Positions 1 through 5,710 of a stretch of 24,619 nt of DNA are shown in pieces. The notes under the pieces are model-generated. The model had not been told where the DNA came from and ran no database searches. It saw nothing but the letters and a program-made list of their open reading frames with translations. The translations under genes and the position numbers were made by a program. Numbering within the stretch: the first letter of the stretch is position 1; each line of letters begins with the position of its first letter. This DNA comes from Candidatus Hodarchaeota archaeon (GTDB lineage: Archaea; Asgardarchaeota; Heimdallarchaeia; Hodarchaeales; YT1-039), in the NCBI GenBank assembly GCA_016840025.1, contig JAEOTF010000477.1:1-24619 (forward strand), given 5' to 3'.

Positions 1-735
1 AGGGCGGACAAGAGAAAAGCCAATAATTCGTTGTTTTTCCATGAGCACAAGGGAAGTTTCTATATTGAGAGGGTTAGATTTATCAAATTGGTCATTGAAG
101 AAATTTCGTCTTTCCATATCAGTTTTAGTCAAGAAATGAGGGTCTTTCCCAGTAAGATAAGTTTGGTAATAGCTTTCATATAGGTCATCCTCATTTATTT
201 CTACTAGCGGTATGACATCAACATCAGGGAGGATATGAGCATCTATGATCTCTGTTTCCGAAAGGAAGCGATTCATGAATACAATTTCTTCAGTTAAATT
301 CATGTTCAGTTGTTCATAGTAAGTTTTGTATCTTTCATAGACTTGATTGTCTTCCTTTGACCCGATATGAAATGATAACTCTATTCTTGTTAGTCCTTTC
401 TTTCTAGCATAGTCAAAAACGTGGTTAAGAAGGTTTATGGTAATTTTTGTATCATTGCCTGGTGAGATAAACGGATGACCTCCAAGAAACCAAGGATTAA
501 CTTCAGCGGTTGTAGAATTATGAATAAAAAGTAAAAGCCACCCAATTAGATTTTCTGGTGTATATGTCAGGACATTTATTGGCGGGATCTCGTATTTTAA
601 TCCTTGTAGCCAATTTTTGATATCTTCAACAGATGTATTCGTCTCTAATTGTCCTGATATTCGTTTAAAATTAAATATTAATTGGGCAATCTCATGAACG
701 TTTACTTCATTCCAATTCTGAATACCAGTTTTCAT
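1..735 (-). CDS. GNAT-family N-acetyltransferase, 3'-truncated by window edge
   Basis: The reading frame opens with ATG at 735 and stays open to base 1, giving 245 residues without a stop; the C-terminus lies outside the window. An upstream GGAG about 12 bases before the ATG supports this start, which lies 17 bases after the stop of the RIO kinase gene, so the two are probably co-transcribed. The protein looks like a two-part GNAT. The first half has the alternating strand-helix pattern, with GWLLLF followed by PWFLGGHP and a helix FDYARKKGLTRIEL. The second half begins near residue 165 (DVDVIPLVEINEDDLYESYY) and is entering a second GNAT-like unit at the edge (EKQRIIGFSLVRP). No substrate can be named. 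GNAT membership is inferred from the fold pattern; the acetyl-CoA signature of the second half is not visible. Confidence 0.6.
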   Translation of the reverse strand, partial: MKTGIQNWNEVNVHEIAQLIFNFKRISGQLETNTSVEDIKNWLQGLKYEIPPINVLTYTPENLIGWLLLFIHNSTTAEVNPWFLGGHPFISPGNDTKITINLLNHVFDYARKKGLTRIELSFHIGSKEDNQVYERYKTYYEQLNMNLTEEIVFMNRFLSETEIIDAHILPDVDVIPLVEINEDDLYESYYQTYLTGKDPHFLTKTDMERRNFFNDQFDKSNPLNIETSLVLMEKQRIIGFSLVRP

Positions 736-752
736 AAACTAATTGATCTCCA

Positions 753-1712
753 TCATATTTTCCGTTTTTGATATCTTTTTCCAGTTCGTTCGAAAAAGAC
801 CTCACCTCGGTACATTTCTTTAGCATAATGCACTTCAGGTGCAATAAGCTCCCTAGGATATATTTCCATGGTTTTCGTAGTGAGAAAGTCTTGTAACTTA
901 GCCGGTAGTTCTTCAACGATCTCTTGACGTACTACTGCGGGGTCAATCGAAAGGCGATATCGTTTTTGGAAGTATAAATTGAGATTATAGATATCAGCTT
1001 CGAGATAGTCTAATGCTTTATCGACACGTATCCTCGTAGGCGTATTTATGAACGTTTTACGATTATATTGGACTGATTGTGAGACATCCATCGTTATAAG
1101 TCCATTCTTTGTGACCATTAAGTTATGTTCACTATAATCCCCATGTACATAGTGAACCTTAAGAAATAACTCAGCTAGAATATCTAAGGCATCATAGAAT
1201 ACTTCTTCAGGATCATGAAAGGACTTAAGGTTTACTTCTCGGAGTAGTGGTGCAGGAGTAAGTATATCACCGATTGCATGGATGAAATCCATCACAACTA
1301 TATTACCAATCAAGTGTCTGGGTTTCGGAACAGGAATCTTCGCGTTGTACATTTCATAGAGATTCCAATATTCCTGTTTGGCAGCCAACTGGGCCATATC
1401 ATCCTGAAAGAGGTGATGAGTCCCTCGTAATCGTTTTCTGATAGTAGATGTAAAGTAACGAAACACTTTGGCGCAAACATAGTCACCTGTCCTGCGTTCT
1501 TGGGCAAGAAGAACGGTGGCTTCCTTACCACCACCGATCACTTTCAAAACTTTGTCAATGTGTCCAGTAGCGAGTAATTGATCTCGAGCTTCAGCGATAG
1601 TAATCTCTTTTAGTGGGGACTTAGATTTTTGTCGACTTTGGCGGTATTCATCATATCCTCGTCCATGTTTTGAGAATTCATATCCTAATCGTTGGGAATG
1701 GTCATCTGTCAA
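753..1712 (-). CDS. rio1: RIO1-family atypical serine/threonine kinase
   Basis: A 319-aa RIO-type kinase/ATPase. RIO proteins act in maturation of the small ribosomal subunit in archaea and eukaryotes. Visible motifs: the nucleotide loop GGGKEATV (60-67), the lysine of CAKVF (K82), NLYEMYNAKIPVPKP (117-131), the flexible region ending VVMDFI, the catalytic loop HGDYSEHN (H190, D192, N197) and the metal-binding aspartate in ITMDVSQSV (D209). GKEA and DVSQSV point to RIO1 rather than RIO2, and no RIO2-type winged helix is seen. The stretch after DVSQSV is longer than usual and lacks the DHPxA signature of typical RIO1. The start is TTG at 1712, with GGAGG 12 bases upstream; no in-frame ATG lies nearby. 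It sits 18 bases after a 56-residue ORF and 17 bases before a GNAT gene, all on one strand, which suggests an operon. Confidence 0.9.
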   Translation of the reverse strand: MTDDHSQRLGYEFSKHGRGYDEYRQSRQKSKSPLKEITIAEARDQLLATGHIDKVLKVIGGGKEATVLLAQERRTGDYVCAKVFRYFTSTIRKRLRGTHHLFQDDMAQLAAKQEYWNLYEMYNAKIPVPKPRHLIGNIVVMDFIHAIGDILTPAPLLREVNLKSFHDPEEVFYDALDILAELFLKVHYVHGDYSEHNLMVTKNGLITMDVSQSVQYNRKTFINTPTRIRVDKALDYLEADIYNLNLYFQKRYRLSIDPAVVRQEIVEELPAKLQDFLTTKTMEIYPRELIAPEVHYAKEMYRGEVFFERTGKRYQKRKI

Positions 1713-1730
1713 TTGCCTATCATGCCTCCA

Positions 1731-1901
1731 TTAAACATACTTTCCACTAAACGGAATCGATCTTGTTGATGGAATTTTATCCTTCTGTTTTTTTATGCCT
1801 TTTTTGGAGGAAGAAAACACTTTTTTCCATTTTTCTGTGGCTAGTTCGAATTGATCTGCTTCTATTCTGTTATGATCGGTTTTTTTAGGTTTATTAGACA
1901 T
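1731..1901 (-). CDS. Small basic protein (56 aa) upstream of RIO1 kinase
   Basis: A 56-codon ORF from ATG 1901 to TAA 1731-1733. It starts MSNKPKKTDHNRIEADQFEL and ends IPFSGKYV, with a lysine-rich middle (KKGIKKQKDK) and one tryptophan at position 25. I do not recognise a family. Reasons to think it is real: it ends 18 bases before the RIO1 start in the same direction, that gap holds the RIO1 ribosome-binding site, and an archaeal TATA-like box lies about 25-30 bases upstream of the ATG, so it would be the first cistron of the RIO1 operon with almost no leader. The composition (basic, low hydrophobicity) would suit an RNA- or ribosome-binding peptide, which also fits the RIO1 context, but that is inference. 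It has no cysteines and no membrane segment. Confidence 0.5.
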   Translation of the reverse strand: MSNKPKKTDHNRIEADQFELATEKWKKVFSSSKKGIKKQKDKIPSTRSIPFSGKYV

Positions 1902-1926
1902 TTTTACATTTTTCCTTTTCTTGTTG

Positions 1927-1937
1927 TTTATTTAAAT
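1927..1937 (-). promoter_or_regulatory. TATA-like box for the RIO1 operon
   Basis: On the minus strand this reads ATTTAAATAAA, close to the archaeal TATA consensus. Its centre is about 31 bases before the ATG at 1901, so transcription would start near 1905 and give an almost leaderless message. Only a weak purine stretch, not a clear Shine-Dalgarno site, precedes that ATG, which agrees with a short or absent leader. Confidence 0.4.
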
Positions 1938-1939
1938 GC

Positions 1940-2443
1940 TTTTTACGTTTTTAAGAAATCTAAGGTACTTGTATAGAGCATCCACTGAGCTGTTTATTCT
2001 TTCCTAGTTTCCACTACCTCATAGAGGAATGATTATTAGTCCAGATTATCTAAGCGTAATAATCATTAATTTAACTTACACAAGAAGACAACTCAGTAGA
2101 ACTAAGTTATACAGCGGGAAGAAGCTACTTGTCTTAGACAAAAAGAGCAAACGTTAAGTCAGGAAGCAATTGTCTTAAGGGACAAATCTTGGTGCTTGCT
2201 CACTTTTCCTAAAAACAAGATTTTTTCTTCGGTCATTTTCATCCATCACTTATACAAGCACCTCCAAATCTTCATTATGAAAAGGATTCCAATTTCTATT
2301 AAAAAAACTTTTGGAAAATCAAGAATACATCCGATCATGTCTTATAATACATATTTAATACTAAGTTTAACTGAAATTACTGTTATGGACTCAACAACCT
2401 GCAAGAATTTCTTATATTGTCTGAACTTTAGAAGATGTAATGC
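1940..2443. other. Gene-poor stretch with inverted and direct repeats
   Basis: No convincing intact gene is seen here on either strand. It contains a perfect 11-base inverted repeat (2028-2038 against 2057-2067, 18-base loop). It also contains two related elements that start GAAGC, continue to TTGTCTTA and end GACAA (2121-2141 and 2163-2185); each is itself a small hairpin (TTGTC...GACAA). The minus strand from 2443 to about 2170 shows fragments in shifting frames, interrupted by stops, which could be remains of a gene following the antitoxin-like ORF at 2444-2743. A plus-strand frame from 2196 has no Shine-Dalgarno site and low-complexity Ser/Lys/Ile composition, so I do not call it a gene. 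Confidence 0.4.
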
Positions 2444-2743
2444 TCATAACGCGTCTCTCAAAAGTGATTCTTCTTCTAATAGATCATTCCTCAATTTGAG
2501 TGATCCTTCCCACACGAAAAATTCTTCATCATCGCCTAAAACCCCATGATTAAATTTGTCTAAGAATTCTTCATTAGTGAAATTATGTTTTCTAGTGAAA
2601 AAGTTTAAATCTTCTTCAATTATTTTTAATTCTTCTTTAATCACATTCAAGCGACCTTTAATGAGTTCTATAATGTGTTGTTCAATTTTGATCTTATCAG
2701 CGGATGTTTCACCAATGATTTTTACTTTTGGCACTTGAACCAC
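2444..2743 (-). CDS. Small antitoxin-like coiled-coil protein (99 aa)
   Basis: A 99-residue acidic, helical protein. Residues 15-52 form a long amphipathic helix, likely a coiled coil. Residues 52-80 hold the pattern HNFTNEEFLDKF..G.LGDDEEFFVWEG. From memory, similar short proteins (KYGMSSEEFYEKF..GELGDDEDFFEW type) occur in archaea and cyanobacteria next to small toxin genes, often of the TumE/DUF6516 kind, and are thought to be antitoxins; that link is from memory, not from a search. The start is GTG at 2743; a second GTG at 2734 is possible, and neither has a strong Shine-Dalgarno site. No intact partner follows; the downstream 270 bases look degenerate. It could therefore be an orphan antitoxin or simply an uncharacterised small protein. 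Confidence 0.6.
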   Translation of the reverse strand: MVQVPKVKIIGETSADKIKIEQHIIELIKGRLNVIKEELKIIEEDLNFFTRKHNFTNEEFLDKFNHGVLGDDEEFFVWEGSLKLRNDLLEEESLLRDAL

Positions 2744-2864
2744 TTTAGATAGAATGAAAATAGGAATTTACAATAAATAATTTACCCTTTCATTCACTTA
2801 TTCTAATCCTAAAAAGGGTCCTATTAAGTTAAGTGTAAGGTCAATTATTCCTAAAATATTAGAA

Positions 2865-3452
2865 TCATTCCCAATTTCTTGTTTCAAATTCTTTCTTTAA
2901 CATACCGTACATTAATACGCCAAATCGTTTTCCATCTTCAATGTTGTGATCTCGTAGCAAGCCTTCCTTCGTAAACCCGCATCGTTTTGCTAGTTTAATA
3001 CTTCTTTCATTATTATCCCTCGTGAGAACTATTACCTTATGAGCGTTAAGATGAGTGAAGATGAATCGAGTGGCTGCTTTAGCTGCTTCTGTTGCTAACC
3101 CTTTTCCTTGTTGTGATTTTTCTAGAAACCATCCTAATTCAAAAGATGGAACTTCCCATTTTTTTGGTTCAATCCAAATTTGACCAATAAGTAATTCGGA
3201 CGAAATCAGCCAAATACCCATCACAAATCTATTCCGTGCACACCAGTCAATAGCTAACTCACGTAGTCTGATTTCAGCCTCCTCTTCAGATTTTATGGTA
3301 CTGGCTTCTGTAACATGTTGTTTTAAATATTCCCTATTGTCAGTCTTTTCCAGTAACGAAAATAATGCTTTTCCATCTCCATTCTGATATTTTCTGATAA
3401 CTATTCTCTCAGTAATTATCTTTGTAGGAATTTCTAAAAGTAATTTATGCAT
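2865..3452 (-). CDS. RimJ/RimL-type GNAT N-acetyltransferase
   Basis: A 195-aa member of the Acetyltransf_3 type, a usual length for this group, which acetylates protein N-termini (ribosomal proteins in the best-known cases) or small amines. It begins with the typical TERIVIRKYQNGDGKALFSL (14-33). It then shows the strand pair GIWLISSELLIGQIWIEP, FELGWFLEKSQQGKGLATEA with the acetyl-CoA pyrophosphate loop Q-Q-G-K-G-L-A (114-120), and the C-terminal NERSIKLAKRCGFTKEGLLR (148-167) typical of RimJ/RimL. The start ATG at 3452 has GAGG 7 bases upstream. The gene stands alone between the antitoxin-like gene and the permease block. The substrate cannot be told from sequence. Confidence 0.88.
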   Translation of the reverse strand: MHKLLLEIPTKIITERIVIRKYQNGDGKALFSLLEKTDNREYLKQHVTEASTIKSEEEAEIRLRELAIDWCARNRFVMGIWLISSELLIGQIWIEPKKWEVPSFELGWFLEKSQQGKGLATEAAKAATRFIFTHLNAHKVIVLTRDNNERSIKLAKRCGFTKEGLLRDHNIEDGKRFGVLMYGMLKKEFETRNWE

Positions 3453-3706
3453 ACTAGCGCCTCTATTAATTGTTTTATGTCATCTAAACCCATATAGAAC
3501 TCCAACAATTCATCAGCTTCCTTAACTTATAGCATTTTTTAGGAAGAATGAGACTGAAGAAATCCATGGATAGGGGGAAGAGTCATATTATCTTGACAGG
3601 TTGGATCCAATTTCGTTGAGACTGGAATAATCAGATATAAAATCTCTAAAAACCAAGTAATCTTATTTATTTCTTAGATCACTTTTTGTTTGCCCTACAA
3701 TAGAAT

Positions 3707-5566
3707 CTATTTCGTCTCTAAATCCCTCATATGGCTCATACTTCTCTTTTTCCTTCTCATTTTAGCTTCTAATTCTTCGAAGCTAGAGCGAAGAAGAGAA
3801 AACCCAAGAACAAGAAACAATGTACATAAACCAGGGAAGATGAACCACATATCATTAACGGTATCACTGTCATACATTGTAGGTATTCGCTTCCCCATTG
3901 CATTGTTGAGAATTCTTCCCCATGACCATCTATCAGAATCCACAAACCCGAGAAAACTAACACTGACTTCCAACATGATTATACCAATAATTGTTGAAAT
4001 CACAGAGATAATGATACGAAGCGCTACCCTTGGAAAGGCAACAAAAGATTGTTGCTTATAATTAATCGTCTCTGCACGTACGACACGTGCGACCCCTGAC
4101 CAGCTTAGCGTCCCCATCAGTACAATAAGAGTTACTACAGTCGGATCTTTGTACAAGAATACGATTAAGATTACTAATAGTGCAGGAACTTGTATGAAAA
4201 AATCTGTAAACCCAACTATGAACGGATCCAATATACGATGAAAGATTCCCCACAGAAATCCAACTGTTAATCCTATAAGAACGGCAATGAACGTAGCTGA
4301 AAGACTAATTAATAAAATGGTTGGAATACTCCACAATAACTGACTAAAAATGTCACTACCATTAGTATCGGTTCCCAGTAAGTAGGTAGAATTAGGTTTA
4401 GTATTCGGAGCACCAACAAAGGTTTCATTTGGATCGTAAGGTGTTATAACAGGAACAAAGAATGCCAAAGTAATAAAGAAAATCATCAGTGATATGCCAA
4501 TCAGGATAACAGGCGTTTTTTTAAAGGCATCCCTAGAAGAATTAGATAAATTCCCTTGTTTTTTATATAAAACAGTTTTTAGCTCTTCTGTATCTATTTG
4601 ATGATTTTCTATCGCAAATAGGATATGACCCAACAAATATGATAGAAAAATTAGTATTAGAAAAAAGTAGAACAGTCCTTGAAGGATAGCATAGTCCTTA
4701 TAGTAAAGTGCTTGAGCACACAGAAGACCCGTACCAGCCCATGAGAAAACAGTTTCTGTTAAAACCACTGCTATGATAAAATAAGGCATACTTAAGGCAA
4801 AAATAGACACAATTGTCATTTTTCTTGATTGAAGAAACGAAATTCCCTGTTTCCGAAGAATTTTAGATCCTTCAATTAAACTATAATCTTCAATAAGGCT
4901 GTTTAACAATTGATGACGAGTAGTAAAGAACCATCCAACAATGAAAACCGTGAGTGTGATTGTAGGCCCCACCATATGTTCAAAGAAGACTTGTAGATAA
5001 GTGAAGTGATCTTCGCTTGGATGCGGCGTATCTGGCTCCCTGGTACCCCCAATGGGTAAGGGTGGAGAGAAGAATAATAGAATCAAAATAGCCACCCAGA
5101 AAACTGGTGCAGAGTAAACCATGTGTGAGAAAATTTTGAATATATGTTTTAAGATCGGTTTATCGTTATAATTGGGAATTTTTTCGTAGATGACTATAAT
5201 TAGAAGCGCTAAAGCTATAGAAAACCCTAATAATGTCACTGTATTGATAAGCCGTTCTCCAAAGATAATTTTAGATGCTTCTCGCTCTCCAGTCTGAGTA
5301 ACAAAATAATATGATTCTCCAAAATCAAAGGACATAATGCGCTTGATAAATATTAAATAATGATCAAAGACTGGTTTATCGAACCCCCATTCTTTTTGTA
5401 AAGATTCTAAACTTGGTAGAGGATCAAATGGTCTAAAAGGATGTTCAAAGACTTCTAAATCTTCTGAAAGAACATGAAATAAGAAGAAAGTTGAATTTAT
5501 TGTTAAAAAAAGGAAAACTACAGAAATTATTGTGTACCGTAAGATATAGGTTTTTATGTCCACCAT
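3707..5566 (-). CDS. Fused DppB-DppC peptide ABC permease, C-tail frameshifted
   Basis: A 619-aa integral membrane protein with both permease domains of a dipeptide/oligopeptide/nickel ABC importer in one chain. Residues 1-325 are DppB-like: first TM 9-31, GFDKPVFDHYLIFIKRI and SFDFGESY (61-86), SAPVFWVAILILLF, and the loop EDYSLIEGSKILRKQ (226-240) before ETVFSWAGTGLL. Residues 345-600 are DppC-like: an OppC_N-type TM, YDPNETFVGAP, LLGTDTNGSDIFSQLL (397-412), SWSGVARVVRAET (488-500) and LEVSVSFLG (532-540). The loop after VVRAET is about 16 residues shorter than in ordinary DppC. The paralogue at 10898-12805 is close throughout. Here the frame stops at TAG 3707. A -1 shift at the A5 tract 3747-3751 would instead restore a tail homologous to that paralogue and end at TAA 3663, giving 634 aa. 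The ATG at 5566 is preceded by GGCGGGT. It is the last gene of the block; no ATPase is adjacent. Confidence 0.88.
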   Translation of the reverse strand: MVDIKTYILRYTIISVVFLFLTINSTFFLFHVLSEDLEVFEHPFRPFDPLPSLESLQKEWGFDKPVFDHYLIFIKRIMSFDFGESYYFVTQTGEREASKIIFGERLINTVTLLGFSIALALLIIVIYEKIPNYNDKPILKHIFKIFSHMVYSAPVFWVAILILLFFSPPLPIGGTREPDTPHPSEDHFTYLQVFFEHMVGPTITLTVFIVGWFFTTRHQLLNSLIEDYSLIEGSKILRKQGISFLQSRKMTIVSIFALSMPYFIIAVVLTETVFSWAGTGLLCAQALYYKDYAILQGLFYFFLILIFLSYLLGHILFAIENHQIDTEELKTVLYKKQGNLSNSSRDAFKKTPVILIGISLMIFFITLAFFVPVITPYDPNETFVGAPNTKPNSTYLLGTDTNGSDIFSQLLWSIPTILLISLSATFIAVLIGLTVGFLWGIFHRILDPFIVGFTDFFIQVPALLVILIVFLYKDPTVVTLIVLMGTLSWSGVARVVRAETINYKQQSFVAFPRVALRIIISVISTIIGIIMLEVSVSFLGFVDSDRWSWGRILNNAMGKRIPTMYDSDTVNDMWFIFPGLCTLFLVLGFSLLRSSFEELEAKMRRKKRSMSHMRDLETK

Positions 5567-5641
5567 TTAACCCGCCAAGCAAAATTATCTTATATTCCCA
5601 GAATTATTGCATCCTAGTTGATTCTTCCTCTAACCATTAAT

Positions 5642-5653
5642 AACTAGCTAGTT
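5642..5653. repeat. 12-base perfect palindrome upstream of third permease gene
   Basis: AACTAGCTAGTT is its own reverse complement. It lies in the 144-base gap between the 905-aa and 619-aa permease genes, about 75 bases before the start of the latter. It may be an operator, but nothing beyond symmetry and place supports this. Confidence 0.3.
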
Positions 5654-5710
5654 TCAATTTAATAATGATAAATGTACATCTGTATTAACTACCACTAACA
5701 AAGAAACATC

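Noticed and set aside
707..916. Minus-strand frame bridging the RIO1 and GNAT genes
   Set aside because: Overlaps the RIO1 C-terminus and the GNAT start in another frame; both of those genes are clearly coding.
2196..2549. Plus-strand open frame of 117 codons
   Set aside because: No ribosome-binding site, biased Ser/Ile/Lys composition, and its 3' half lies antisense to the better-supported antitoxin-like gene.
3434..3526. Short minus-strand peptide frame (FYMGLDDIKQLIEALVC) overlapping the GNAT start
   Set aside because: It looks protein-like, but it is under 30 codons, has no good start codon with a ribosome site, and could be chance or a gene remnant.
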